Part shown: positions 1 to 11,000 of the stretch, in pieces
How the letters are laid out: every line of letters begins with the position of its first letter
Position numbering within the stretch: position 1 is the stretch's first letter
NCBI RefSeq assembly: GCF_002111595.1
Contig: NZ_LUTN01000015.1
Coordinates: forward strand, 35,563 to 99,562
Direction: 5' to 3'
Length of the DNA stretch: 64,000 bases
Source of the DNA: Lonsdalea britannica
Lineage (GTDB): Bacteria > Pseudomonadota > Gammaproteobacteria > Enterobacterales > Enterobacteriaceae
Notes under the pieces: generated by a model
What the model was told of the DNA's origin: nothing
Seen by the model: only the letters and a program-made list of their open reading frames with translations
The model's database searches: none
Program-made: the position numbers and the translations under genes

Positions 1-1552
1 GATGTTTGTCGCCGGGGTCATCCTGGTCAACATCTCGCTGGGTGTGGGTGAATTCGCCCAGACGGGTTGGGTTGCTATCCTCCCTTTCGGGTAAGGAGTA
101 CAGTCCCGGCGTCGGGGTCGACTACTGGATATGGAGTCTGCAGATATCCGGGCTGGGAACCACGCTGACCGGCGTGAACTTCTTCGCCACCATCATGAAA
201 ATGCGCGCGCCCGGCATGAGCATGATGAAGATGCCTGTTTTCACCTGGGCATCACTGTGCACTAACGTCCTGATCATCGCAGCATTCCCGATCCTGACGG
301 TCACCATTGCGCTACTGACGTTGGACCGTTATCTGGGCACCCATTTCTTCACCAACGATATGGGCGGCAACATGATGATGTACATCAACCTCATCTGGCC
401 TGGGGCCATCCTGAGGTGTACATCCTGGTGCTGCCGGTCTTCGGCGTGTTCTCCGAGGTGACCGCGACCTTCTGCCGCAAACGGCTGTTCGGCTATACGT
501 CACTGGTGTGGGCGACCATCGCCATCACCGTGCTGTCGTTTATCGTATGGCTGCACCACTTCTTTACGATGGGGTCCGGCGCGAACGTGAATGCCTTCTT
601 CGGCATCGCCACCATGATCATTTCCATCCCGACCGGGGTGAAAATCTTCAACTGGCTGTTCACGATGTATCAGGGACGCATTCAGCCTAACTCGGCGATG
701 CTGTGGACCATCGGCTTCATCATCACCTTCTCTATCGGTGGGATGACCGGGGTACTGCTGGCCGTACCGGGCGCGAACTTCGTGCTGCACAACAGCCTGT
801 TCCTGATCGCCCACTTCCATAACGTCATTATCGGCGGCGTGGTGTTCGGCTGCTTCGCAGGGATCACCTACTGGTTCCCGAAAGCCTTCGGCTTCACCCT
901 GAACGAAACCTGGGGTAAACGTGCTTTCTGGTGCTGGATCATCGGCTTCTTCGTGGCCTTTATGCCGCTGTATGCGCTGGGCTTCATGGGCATGACGCGT
1001 CGTTTGAGCCAGCAGATCAACCCGGAATTCCACCCGCTGCTGATGGTAGCTTCGGCCGGTGCCGCGCTGATTGCGCTGGGTATCCTGTGTCAGCTGATTC
1101 AGTTCGTTGTCAGTATCCGCGACCGCGAACAGAACCGCGACCTGACCGGCGACCCGTGGGATGCGCGTACGCTGGAGTGGGCAACATCCTCCCCTGCCCC
1201 GTTCTATAACTTTGCGGTCGTTCCGCAGGTTCATGACCGTGATGCATTCTGGGAAGAGAAAGAGAAGGGCGAGGCCTATCGTCGGCCGAACGGCGGCTAT
1301 GAAGAAATTCATATGCCTAAGAACACCGCCGCGGGTCTGGTCATCTCCGCCTTCGCTCTGGTCTTCGGTTTTGCCATGATCTGGTACATCTGGTGGCTGG
1401 CCGCCGTCGGTTTCGTCGGCATGATAGCGACCTGGATTGTGCACAGTTTCAATCAGGACGTGGACTACTACGTTCCCGTGGAAGAAATCGAGCGCATTGA
1501 AAACGCAAATTTCGAGAAACTCAGCAAGGCAGGCGTGAAAAATGTCCACTGA
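1..1552 (+). CDS. cyoB: Cytochrome bo3 ubiquinol oxidase subunit I (5' partial, frame interrupted)
   Basis: Catalytic haem-copper subunit of the inner-membrane quinol oxidase, which reduces O2 to water and pumps protons. The N-terminal part lies left of the window. The visible part reads like E. coli CyoB from the [15 protein letters not shown] region to the C-terminus, including the [10 protein letters not shown] and [12 protein letters not shown] segments and the haem-ligand region [12 protein letters not shown]. The frame is broken three times: about 75 and 86 (one base missing each, restoring [12 protein letters not shown]) and about 398 (one G missing in TGGGCCTGG, which would restore [16 protein letters not shown] with the copper-ligand His). 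All three are single-base losses, so this is probably a sequence artefact. It overlaps cyoC by 11 bases. Confidence 0.95.
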
Positions 1553-2156
1553 TACTTTGAGTCACACGAATAACGCCCATGCAGAGCATGGGCATCACGA
1601 TGCGGGAGCCACGAAAGTGTTTGGCTTCTGGATCTACCTGATGAGCGACTGCATCCTGTTTGCCTCGCTGTTCGCCACCTATGCCGTCCTGGTGGACGGC
1701 GTTGCCGGCGGACCGACGGGTAAAGACATTTTTGAGCTGCCGTTCGTCCTGGTCGAAACCTTCGCCCTGCTGTTCAGTAGTATCACCTACGGCATGGCGA
1801 TGATCGCCATGAACAAAGGCGATAAGTCTCGGGTTAACCAGTGGCTGGCGCTGACGTTCCTGTTCGGCCTGATCTTCATCGGCATGGAGCTTTACGAGTT
1901 CCATCACCTGATTGCAGAAGGATACGGTCCGGATCGCAGCGCGTTCCTGTCCGGTTTCTTTGCGCTGGTCGGCACGCACGGTATTCATGTCACCAGCGGC
2001 TTGATCTGGCTGGCTATCATGATGATTCAGGTCTCCCGCCGCGGTCTGACCGCGACGAACAAAACCCGCCTGATGTGCCTCAGCCTGTTCTGGCACTTCC
2101 TTGACGTGGTGTGGATCTGCGTCTTCACCGTTGTTTATCTGATGGGGGCGATGTAA
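1542..2156 (+). CDS. cyoC: Cytochrome bo3 ubiquinol oxidase subunit III
   Basis: Five-helix inner-membrane subunit of the bo3 oxidase, 204 residues as in E. coli. After a His-rich N-terminus ([10 protein letters not shown]) the protein begins with [18 protein letters not shown] and contains the haem-copper subunit III features [26 protein letters not shown] and [11 protein letters not shown]. It starts inside the end of cyoB and its stop shares one base with the cyoD start, so the three are translationally coupled in one operon. The subunit stabilises the complex and is not itself redox-active. The call rests on near-identity to the known family and on operon order. Confidence 0.98.
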   Translation: MSTDTLSHTNNAHAEHGHHDAGATKVFGFWIYLMSDCILFASLFATYAVLVDGVAGGPTGKDIFELPFVLVETFALLFSSITYGMAMIAMNKGDKSRVNQWLALTFLFGLIFIGMELYEFHHLIAEGYGPDRSAFLSGFFALVGTHGIHVTSGLIWLAIMMIQVSRRGLTATNKTRLMCLSLFWHFLDVVWICVFTVVYLMGAM

Positions 2157-2488
2157 TGAGTCATTCAACGCATGACAGTGCGGGCGCCAGCCACGGCACC
2201 GCCAAGTCCTATCTGACCGGCTTTATCCTGTCCATCATCCTCACCGTGATCCCCTTCGCGATGGTGATGACGGGCGCCGCGGCGACGCACATCATTCTGC
2301 TGACCGTGGTCGGCTGCGCCGTCGTACAGATTCTGGTCCATCTGGTGTACTTCCTGCACCTGAATACGTCGTCGCAAGAGCGCTGGAACGTTGTCGCGCT
2401 TGTCTTTACCGCCCTGATTATCGCGATTGTAGTTGGGGGTTCTATATGGATTATGTGGAACACCCATCACAACATGATGATTCAGTAA
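2156..2488 (+). CDS. cyoD: Cytochrome bo3 ubiquinol oxidase subunit IV
   Basis: Small three-helix membrane subunit of the bo3 oxidase, 110 residues against 109 in E. coli. The start was set at the ATG overlapping the cyoC stop (TAATG), giving [14 protein letters not shown], which matches the usual N-terminus; an upstream in-frame start would only read cyoC out of frame. Helix segments [20 protein letters not shown] and [14 protein letters not shown] are clear, and the C-terminus [16 protein letters not shown] is the family ending. It assists assembly of the metal centres in CyoB. Confidence 0.97.
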   Translation: MSHSTHDSAGASHGTAKSYLTGFILSIILTVIPFAMVMTGAAATHIILLTVVGCAVVQILVHLVYFLHLNTSSQERWNVVALVFTALIIAIVVGGSIWIMWNTHHNMMIQ

Positions 2489-2501
2489 CTGGACCGTCAC
2501 A

Positions 2502-3395
2502 ATGATGATTAAGCAATACCTACAGGTCACCAAGCCGGGCATTATTTTTGGCAACCTGATTTCTGTCATCGGGGGATTTTTACTCGCGGCCAACGGCAGC
2601 ATTGATTATTCCCTGTTTATCGCGACGCTCTTCGGGGTGTCGCTAGTCGTGGCTTCCGGTTGCGTTTTCAACAACGTCATCGACCGCGATATCGACAAAA
2701 AAATGGAGAGAACCAAAAACCGCGTTCTGGTGCGAGGGCTGATTTCGCTGAAGGTGACGCTGGCGTATGCCGCGCTGCTGGGTATTGCGGGCTTTGCCTT
2801 GCTGTATATCGCCGCGAATCCGCTGGCCATGTGGCTGGCGGTGATTGGCTTTATCGTGTACGTCGGCGTCTACAGCCTCTATATGAAACGGCATTCGGTC
2901 TACGGCACGCTGATCGGCAGCCTGTCTGGCGCGGCCCCGCCGGTCATTGGCTACTGCGCCGTCAGCAACCAGTTCGACGCTGGCGCGCTGATCCTGCTGC
3001 TGATTTTCAGCCTGTGGCAAATGCCCCACTCCTACGCGATCGCCATTTTCCGCTTCAAAGACTACCAGGCCGCCAATATTCCGGTGCTGCCGGTGGTCAA
3101 AGGGATCTCCGTCGCGAAGCATCATATTACGCTGTACATTCTGGCGTTTATGATTGCCACGCTGATGCTTTCTCTGGGCGGTTACGCCGGATACAAATAT
3201 CTGGTGGTTGCAGCGGCGGTCAGCCTGTGGTGGCTGGGTATGGCGCTGTCCGGGTACAAGAACCTGAATGACGATCGCCTCTGGGCCAAGAAGTTGTTCG
3301 TGTTCTCGATCGTCGCCATCACCTCGCTGAGCGTGATGATGTCGATTGACTCCATCACGCCTACTCAGGAAGCGATGCTGACTTACCTTCGCTAA
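2502..3395 (+). CDS. cyoE: Protohaem IX farnesyltransferase (haem O synthase)
   Basis: Membrane prenyltransferase that adds a farnesyl group to protohaem, making haem O for the bo3 oxidase. It has 297 residues with about seven to nine membrane helices. The prenyl-diphosphate binding motif is [18 protein letters not shown], near residues 57-74, and the second Asp-rich area is around the [13 protein letters not shown] segment. Tandem ATG codons occur at 2502 and 2505; the first matches the E. coli [14 protein letters not shown] start. It follows cyoD by 13 bases, is the last gene of the cyo operon and is followed by a strong terminator. Confidence 0.97.
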   Translation: MMIKQYLQVTKPGIIFGNLISVIGGFLLAANGSIDYSLFIATLFGVSLVVASGCVFNNVIDRDIDKKMERTKNRVLVRGLISLKVTLAYAALLGIAGFALLYIAANPLAMWLAVIGFIVYVGVYSLYMKRHSVYGTLIGSLSGAAPPVIGYCAVSNQFDAGALILLLIFSLWQMPHSYAIAIFRFKDYQAANIPVLPVVKGISVAKHHITLYILAFMIATLMLSLGGYAGYKYLVVAAAVSLWWLGMALSGYKNLNDDRLWAKKLFVFSIVAITSLSVMMSIDSITPTQEAMLTYLR

Positions 3396-3413
3396 GGATG
3401 TCAGCGTGCAGAC

Positions 3414-3444
3414 AAAAAACAGACGGCTTGCCGTCTGTTTTTTT
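3414..3444 (+). terminator. Rho-independent terminator of the cyo operon
   Basis: Perfect 8-bp stem ACAGACGG/CCGTCTGT with loop CTTG, extended by flanking A/T pairs and followed by seven T residues. It lies 20 bases after the cyoE stop. Confidence 0.93.
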
Positions 3445-3542
3445 ATTTCTCTCCGACTCCGCCAAATCAGGTAACAAAACGCGCATTTACGCGCGTGCGT
3501 CAGAGGCTCTAAAATAGCGCCAGAAAAACACCCGAGGTATAG

Positions 3543-4916
3543 ATGAACGATAACCGAATGACACCTGCCGAGTTACGGGCAACGTGGGGACTGGGGACGG
3601 TCTTTTCACTACGCATGCTGGGCATGTTCATGGTCCTCCCGGTGTTGACCACGTACGGCATGGCGTTGCAAGGCGCCAGCGAATTCCTGATAGGCGTCGC
3701 CATCGGCATCTATGGCCTAATGCAGGCGCTCTTCCAAATTCCCTTCGGGCTGATGTCGGACCGCATCGGGCGTAAACCCCTCATCGTCGGCGGCCTGCTG
3801 ATGTTCGCCGCCGGTAGCGTTATCGCCGCGCTCAGTGACTCGATCTGGGGCATTATTCTTGGCCGCGCCCTGCAAGGTTCGGGAGCCATCTCCGCGGCGG
3901 TCATGGCCTTACTGTCGGATTTAACGCGTGAGCAGAACCGCACTAAAGCGATGGCGTTCATCGGCGTCAGCTTTGGCGTCACCTTTGCCATCGCAATGGT
4001 GATCGGCCCTATCGTCACCCATGCGCTGGGCCTGCATGCCCTGTTCTGGGGGATCGCCCTCATTTCCGTTATCGCCATCGTTATCACGCTCGCGTTTATC
4101 CCGAATGCCTCTCAACATGTGCTTAATCGCGAGTCGGCCATTGTACGCGGCAGCGTCAGAAAAGTGCTGGCGAATAGCCGACTGCTGAAGCTGAACGTCG
4201 GCATCATGTGCCTGCATATCCTGTTAATGTCGAGCTTCGTGGCGCTGCCGAGGGCGATGGAACAAGCAGGGCTCCCGCCTCAGGATCACTGGAAAGTGTA
4301 TCTGGCGACGATGCTGATTTCGTTCGTCGCCGTCGTGCCTTTCGTCATTTATGCCGAACTGAAACGCCGCATGAAACAGGTCTTTATCGTCTGCATCATC
4401 ATTTTGATCGCCGCCGAGCTGGTATTACTCAGCGCGGAAGGCAGCCAGCTGTGGCGCATTATCATCGGCATTCAGTTGTTTCTGTTGGGATTCAATGTCA
4501 TGGAGGCCCTGCTGCCTTCACTCATCAGTAAAGAAGCTCCGGCCGGGTACAAAGGCACCGCCATGGGCGTTTACTCCACCACGCAGTTTATCGGCGTTGC
4601 GATTGGCGGCAGTCTGGGCGGCGCGCTCTTCGACTTGTACGGCGCCGCGCTGGTCTTTAGCGCCGGGGCCGTTATCGCGCTGGGCTGGCTGATACTCAGC
4701 TTCACCATGAAGGAACCGCCCTATCTCAGCAGCCTGCGGCTCACCCTGTCCGAGCATACGCTGCAAGACCTCCAGCTTGAGCAAAAGATGCGTGGCCTGC
4801 CGGGCGTCGCCGAGGTCATCATTGTGCCTCACGAGCAGAGCGCTTATGTCAAAATTGACACCAAGCAGACCAACAGAAAAACGCTGGAACAGTGGATCGA
4901 TACGGCATCGGTGTAA
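3543..4916 (+). CDS. yajR: MFS transporter YajR
   Basis: Twelve-helix major facilitator efflux-type protein with the C-terminal cytosolic YAM domain, 457 residues, as in E. coli YajR. Motif A is visible as GLMSDRIGRKPLIVGG after helix 2. The motif-C-like region with GVSFGVTFAIAMVIGP and the ALLPSLISKEAPAGYKGTAMG stretch follow the family closely. The ferredoxin-like YAM domain occupies about residues 390-457, with VAEVIIVPHEQSAYVKID. The substrate is not established in the family. The start follows a GAGG-type ribosome site. It stands alone, after the cyo terminator, in the same place as in E. coli. Confidence 0.96.
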   Translation: MNDNRMTPAELRATWGLGTVFSLRMLGMFMVLPVLTTYGMALQGASEFLIGVAIGIYGLMQALFQIPFGLMSDRIGRKPLIVGGLLMFAAGSVIAALSDSIWGIILGRALQGSGAISAAVMALLSDLTREQNRTKAMAFIGVSFGVTFAIAMVIGPIVTHALGLHALFWGIALISVIAIVITLAFIPNASQHVLNRESAIVRGSVRKVLANSRLLKLNVGIMCLHILLMSSFVALPRAMEQAGLPPQDHWKVYLATMLISFVAVVPFVIYAELKRRMKQVFIVCIIILIAAELVLLSAEGSQLWRIIIGIQLFLLGFNVMEALLPSLISKEAPAGYKGTAMGVYSTTQFIGVAIGGSLGGALFDLYGAALVFSAGAVIALGWLILSFTMKEPPYLSSLRLTLSEHTLQDLQLEQKMRGLPGVAEVIIVPHEQSAYVKIDTKQTNRKTLEQWIDTASV

Positions 4917-5372
4917 TACCTCACACGCATCCTGCCACTTTCTACACATTGCTGACCTGGGAACGCCCGTTACGCGAGGGGCGTTCCGATATTTTCAGGC
5001 CAAAAAACCCGTCAATTCAGACACCTTTTTCTGATACCCGCGTTGCACCACACGCCGCACCGCGTCTGTGCAGCCGCACAACGATTGAACATTTCCCATT
5101 CCCCTAAACCACTCACCTGCACGATACCGCAAAGATAAACCAGGCACCGTCCTCGTCCTCTTTGTTGAGATCTGAACGTCGTTGGAAGATAAATTGATTA
5201 CTTTTTCTTAACTATCCCGGACAACAGGCGCTGTCCTGTCGTTCTTCGTCAGCCCTGGCGCAGACGAAGTGCCGCAATGAACCCCATGGTGAGGAAATGG
5301 CATGGTATATGCTTAGTCAACAGGGCGTCCCCCACACAGCAGGCTGGCTTACCGCATAATAAGGACATCATC
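4917..5372. other. Intergenic region between yajR and the ABC transporter
   Basis: This 456-base stretch has no gene I can support. A hairpin of nine pairs (GGAACGCCC at 4960-4968 with GGGCGTTCC at 4979-4987) lies 43 bases after yajR and may end its transcript, though it lacks a clear T run. The rest presumably holds the promoter of the downstream transporter; I could not place it confidently. Confidence 0.5.
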
Positions 5373-6209
5373 ATGATTGGGAAAAAACCGCTCAACTCCG
5401 CTTTTTTCACGCTCAGAAAGGCGCTCTGTTTCTGCGCCGCGCTGGGTGCCCTGGCGAACACACCGGCCTTTTCCGCGCCGCTAAAAGTCGGTGCCGACCT
5501 TACCTACCCTCCTTACAACTATCTTGATAATCATCAACCGGCGGGATTTGATGCCGAGTTTATCCAGCTCGTCGCCGCTGAACTTAAAACCCAACCCGAA
5601 TTTATCGATACGCGCTTCGCCAATCTGATTATGGGATTGAATACGGGCAAATTTGACGTGATCGCCTCTTCGCTTTACATCACGCCGGAACGCGCAAAAC
5701 AGATCGATTTCATCCCCTACGTCAAAACCGGCGGCGTCCTTATCGCGAGAAAAGGCGATCCGTTTCAGCCGACGGAACTCGGCATGCTGTGCGGTAAAAA
5801 AGTCAGTTCTATCAGCGGAGCGGCGTGGGTGCTGAAGATGTCGCAGGGTTCTAAAACGCTGTGCGTGGATAAAGGGCTGAAACCGATCGATATCCGCGAA
5901 TTCCCCACTGCGCCCGAAGCCAGTCAGGCCGTGCTGTCGCGGGCGGTAGACGTTCAGTTTGATGACGCGGCGGTGGCTTTTGACGTCGCCAACAAAACCC
6001 AGAAACTGACGGTTAGCAGCGGGATCGTCTATCCCATTCTGATAGGCCTGGGCGTGAAGAAAGGCAACGAGGAGAAATTCAGCAGCCTTAATACTGCCGT
6101 CCAGAAGGTGATCAAGTCGCCGGAATACACGCAGCTGTTGAAGAAATACAACCTGAAGGCGTATTCCCCCAGCGAAGTACAGGCGGCGTTGAACGGTACG
6201 CTGGAGTAA
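5373..6209 (+). CDS. Polar amino-acid ABC transporter, periplasmic substrate-binding protein
   Basis: Family-3 extracellular solute-binding protein (SBP_bac_3, the HisJ/GlnH type), 278 residues. The start is the ATG at 5373, preceded by AAGGA at 5361-5365; a longer frame from 5277 has no good ribosome site and would bury the signal peptide. The signal sequence is residues 1-29 with likely cleavage in AFSA/PLKVG. The first lobe opens with KVGADLTYPPYNY and GFDAEFIQLVAAEL, and FDVIASSLYITPERAKQIDFI holds the hinge and the substrate-contacting Ser/Arg residues. It delivers an amino acid to the permease encoded next. The exact substrate cannot be read; nearness to putA hints at proline or a related compound but does not show it. 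Confidence 0.9.
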   Translation: MIGKKPLNSAFFTLRKALCFCAALGALANTPAFSAPLKVGADLTYPPYNYLDNHQPAGFDAEFIQLVAAELKTQPEFIDTRFANLIMGLNTGKFDVIASSLYITPERAKQIDFIPYVKTGGVLIARKGDPFQPTELGMLCGKKVSSISGAAWVLKMSQGSKTLCVDKGLKPIDIREFPTAPEASQAVLSRAVDVQFDDAAVAFDVANKTQKLTVSSGIVYPILIGLGVKKGNEEKFSSLNTAVQKVIKSPEYTQLLKKYNLKAYSPSEVQAALNGTLE

Positions 6210-6456
6210 ATCATCATCCGCGCCCTTCTCCCACCGATGCGGGTTAAACGTGTGGAGAGGGGGCATCGTCAGTCAGGCTTCCTATGCGCCCTGACAGACT
6301 GTGACGGCGTGACGATCAGGACGTCACCGATTCGCCGTCGTCACATCATCGCGAACAGAAAGCACGGCCGTCGCGTTTCATCATGCGTGTTATTCCGGTG
6401 AGCCATCCAGATGCATTACCGCTGATGCCAGCGCCAATTTCATCACAGGATAAACT

Positions 6457-7997
6457 ATGGATTTTGATACTCATTATTTCTTTGAGCTGTTCTCTTATTC
6501 TGATTTCTGGCAAGCCACGCTGGTCGTGATTGCGCTGAGCGTCGCTCCTGGGTCGGCGGTAATATTCTTGGCCTCGTTCTGGCGCTGGCGAAACAATCCC
6601 ATTTCCTGCCATTGCGGGCGCTCGCCAAAATCTATATCTGGTTTTTCAGAAGCCTGCCGCTGCTGGTGTTGATTATCCTCATCTATAACCTGCCGCAGTT
6701 TTTCACGTCCACGTCTGATCTGCTGTCATCGCCGTTTGTTTCCGGGCTGATCGCGATGGTGCTGTGTGAATCCGCGTTTATCGCTGAGATCTATCGCGGC
6801 GGCCTGATGTCCGTACACAAGGGGCAGCTGGAAGCGGCGAAATCCCTCAATATCAATTACGCCGGAATACAAAAACGCATCATCATTCCACAAGCGATGC
6901 GTATCGCGCTTCCCGCGCTGGCCAATGAATTCATCGTCATCGTCAAACTGACCTCGTTGGTTTCCGTCATTTCTCTCGGGGAAATTCTTCTGGTAGGGCA
7001 GCGGCTATATACCCAGAACTTCAAGGTTATCGAAACGCTGCTCGCGGTGTCGTGTTACTACATCTTCATCGTGACCGTCTTTGATCGGCTGGTGACCGCG
7101 CTGGAAAAATGGCTCGACACCGGCAGCCGGAAAGCTCGGGGGTTAAGCGATCACGAACTCGCCTTGCTGCAGGCGCAACCGCCGGCACCCGCGTTACAGC
7201 CCGCCCGTAAATATGCCAGCGACAAACACCGCGTCACCCTGGCGCTGGAGGGGATCTGCAAACGCTACGGCAACAAGCCGGTGCTGAAGAATATCAACCT
7301 CGCCATCAAAAAAGGCGAAGTGATCGCCATCATCGGCCCTTCCGGCTCGGGAAAAACGTCGTTAATCCGCACTATGAACGGTCTGGAGTCGCTGGATGCC
7401 GGGAAAATTCTGCTGGATGACCAACCTTTCCTTCATCCCACGGATAACGGCAGGCCAACGCAGCACTATTACCAACAGGCTGAGAAAATCGGCATGGTTT
7501 TTCAGGGGTTTTACCTCTTCCCGCACATGACCGCGCTGGAGAATGTGATGTTCGCACCGCTCTACCATCACACCGGCGCCAAAGACGATATTTTGGCTCA
7601 AGGGCTAACACTGCTGAAAAAAGTCGGGCTGCTCGAACACGCCCATAAATACCCCCACCAGCTTTCCGGCGGCCAGCAGCAGCGCGTGGCCATCGCGCGG
7701 GCGCTGGCGATGACGCCGTCTATCATGCTGTTTGACGAACCGACCTCGGCGCTGGACCCGGAGCTGGTCGGCGACGTGCTGAAAGTCATTGAAAACCTCG
7801 CTAACGAGGGGATGACGATGGTGATCGTGACTCACGAAATGTCCTTCGCATTCAAAATTTCCGACCGCATTGTCTTTATGGAGGAAGGCGAGATTCTCGC
7901 CGTCGGCGCCCCCAATGACATCCTGCATTCCACGGACGAGAGATTAGTGAAGTTTCTTCACAACCAGAAAAGTGCGCTGACGACCCTCGCGCTGTAA
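6457..7997 (+). CDS. Amino-acid ABC transporter, fused permease/ATP-binding protein (frame interrupted)
   Basis: One polypeptide joins an HisM/GlnP-type permease (residues 1 to about 230) to a GlnQ-type ATPase (about 260-514). The permease has the EAA-loop signature [20 protein letters not shown]. The ATPase has Walker [11 protein letters not shown]-loop [13 protein letters not shown], signature [15 protein letters not shown], Walker [14 protein letters not shown] and the switch His in VIVTHE. A frameshift near 6547 (one base missing; restored reading [22 protein letters not shown]) separates the first 30 residues; the downstream frame alone runs 461 residues. With the repair the gene is complete. 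The start ATG follows AGGA. Permease-ATPase fusions are a known subclass of this family. It works with the binding protein encoded upstream. Confidence 0.88.
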
Positions 7998-8078
7998 CAC
8001 CACGAACGATGGATGGGCTGATTACCGTAGCGGCTGCTTTCCCGCCGTAGACTAAGATTAAGTAACGTGAGGTTTATT

Positions 8079-11000
8079 ATGGCTATCGATATCGCAAGAG
8101 ATGAGGTTATGGACAGAGAAAAAATTTCGCCGTTCGCCGAGCTATCAGCGCATTGGACCTCCAGAGATGACAAGAGAAAAGCCATCGCGCAGGTCTGGGA
8201 CCAGCCAGAGCAGGAAGTGGTGTCCTCTCTGTTTGATACCCTCGACATACCTGACGAAACCGACCACAAAATCCACCAGTTAGCCCATTCATTGGCCTCA
8301 TCGTTACGCAAAAAGAAAGTCAGTAAAGATCGCGAATCGATGATCCAAAACCTATTGCAGGAGTATTCCCTGTCCTCACGGGAAGGCGTTGCGCTGATGT
8401 GTCTGGCCGAAGCCTGCTGCGTATCCCGGATGACGATACCCGCGACTTATTGATTCGCGACAAACTCTCGGGCCAGAACTGGAAATCTCATTTAGGCAAA
8501 AACTCGTCGCTGTTTATCAACGCAGCAACATGGGGACTGCTCGTCACCGGTTCGGTCGTCAGTTACGGCGACAAACACGCCTTATCTCACAGCGTGAATA
8601 ATATTATCGCGACCGCCTCTTCCGCGCTGATCCGCAAAGCCATGGACGTCGCCATGCATGTCATGAGCGAACACTTCGTCACCGGAGAAACCATTTCACA
8701 GGCGCTGCAATCGATAACCCGCATCGAAAAAGCCGGATTTACCTACACCTTCGACATGCTGGGCGAAGCGGCGTTGACCCAGAAGGACGCCGACAACTAC
8801 GTTCAACGCTGTCAGGAGGCGCTGCACGCCATTGGCAAGCACAGCCGAGGGAGAGGGATTTATGACGGCACCGAGTTTTCACTCAAACTCTCGGCGCTGC
8901 ATCCCCGCTATACGCTGCACCAGTATGAACGGCTGTTCAGCGAACTGTACCCGACGTTGAAGTCGCTGGTGCTGCTCGCCAAATCCTATGACGTCGCGAT
9001 TACGATCGATGCCGAGGAAGCCGACCGGTTGGACGTCTCGCTGGATCTGCTGACCCAGCTGTGTCAGGAGCCCGAATTACAATCGTGGAACGGCATCGGT
9101 TTTGTCATTCAGGCCTACCAGAAGCGCTGCTACAGCGTCATCGGCTACCTGAAAGATCTGGCTCGCCAAACCCAGCGACGCCTGCGGGTGCGTCTGGTCA
9201 AAGGCGCTTACTGGGACAGTGAGATCAAACGCGCGCAGGTCGCCGGGCTTGACGCGTATCCGGTGTTTACGCGCAAGGTCTACTCCGACGTTTCCTATCT
9301 GCCTGCGCGAACGCCCTATTGTCGGAGCCGGACCTGTTTTATCCCCAGTTCGCCACGCACAACGCGCATTCGCTGGCGGCCATCTTTTATCTGGCGGGGG
9401 AAACCTTTACCCCGCATCAGTACGAGTTTCAGTGCCTCCACGGCATGGGCGTTCCGCTCTACCGGGAAGTGGTCGGCGCGGACCACCTAAATCGTCCTTG
9501 CCGTATCTACGCCCCGGTGGGCTCGCACGAAACTCTGTTGCCCTATCTGGTCCGCCGGTTGCTGGAAAACGGCTCCAACAGCTCCTTCGTGAATCAGATA
9601 GCCGACCCGGAGGTTTCGCTCGACAGTCTGATCGCCAGCCCTGTCAATACCGTCGCCGCGCTGGCGAAAACGGAACACCAGCTGGGATTGCCCCACCCTC
9701 GCATTCCGTTGCCGCGAGATATCTACGGCGCGGCGCGTGAAAACGCGCGGGGACTGAACCTGTATAACGAAGCCTGCTTGCACGAGCTATTCACGACCCT
9801 GGCACAGCGCGCGCAGGAAAAGATCCACGCGCAGCCCATCACGGCGACAGGCTCTCCGCTCGCGTCGCCAATCGATATCATCAATCCGGCTGATCCGCAC
9901 GATGTCGTGGGCACCGTCTGCGAAGCCACCCCCACCGATGTGTCCCATGCTCTCGAGGCAGCGCAACAGGCGACGCGCCAGTGGGCTGCCATTTCTCCGT
10001 CGATCCGCGCGGAAAAATTGATCCGCGCCGCCGAATTGATGGAGCAACGCATCGGCGAACTCATCGGCGTGTTGGTCAGAGAGGCGGGCAAAACCTACAG
10101 CAATGCCATCGCCGAAGTTCGCGAAGCCGTGGATTTTCTCAACTATTACGCCCTACAGGTTCAGCAGACATTCGATAATGACAGCCACGTCCCCTTGGGC
10201 GTCATCGTTTGCATCAGCCCCTGGAACTTCCCTCTGGCCATTTTCACCGGCCAGATAGCCGCTGCGCTGGCGACCGGCAATACGGTGATTGCCAAGCCGG
10301 CCGAGCAAACGCCGCTGATCGCCTACCTCGCCGTGAATATCCTGCATGAAGCCGGTATTCCCAACGATGTCTTGCAGATGTTGCCAGGGCGCGGCGAAAC
10401 CGTCGGAGCGCCGCTGATCGCCGACGAAAAGGTCAAAGGCGTCATGTTCACCGGCTCTACCGCCGTCGCCCTGTCAATCAACCAACAGATTGCGGGACGT
10501 CTGGATGAAGCCGGGCGCCCGATCCCCCTCATCGCGGAAACCGGCGGCATCAATGCCATGATCGTGGACTCGTCCGCGTTACCGGAACAGGTCATCATCG
10601 ACTGTATGACTTCCGCGTTTGATAGCGCCGGTCAGCGCTGCTCGGCGTTAAGATTGTTATGTATCCAGAATGACGTCGCCGAATCGCTGCTCGAAGCCTT
10701 GCGCGGCACGATGGTCGAATATCAGATGGGTAACCCTGAACAGCTCTCAACGGATATCGGCCCGGTTATCGATGAAGAGGCGATGGGCGCCATCCGCGCG
10801 CACATCAGCGCGATGCGCGATAAAGGTTTTCCTGTCTTTCAGGCTAGTCACACCGCGATGCGCGACGTCACAGACGACGCTCAGGGGTACTTCATCACGC
10901 CTGCACTTATCGAAATCAACGCCATCGAAGACTTGAAAAAAGAGGTATTCGGTCCAGTGCTGCACGTGCTGCGCTATGACAGCCGCCAGTTGCCGGAGCT

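Noticed and set aside
500..1549. Long minus-strand open frame (349 codons) opposite cyoB
   Set aside because: It lies fully antisense to the well-supported cyoB; its composition (His, Asp, Arg, Gln-rich) is that of a shadow frame in GC-rich DNA.
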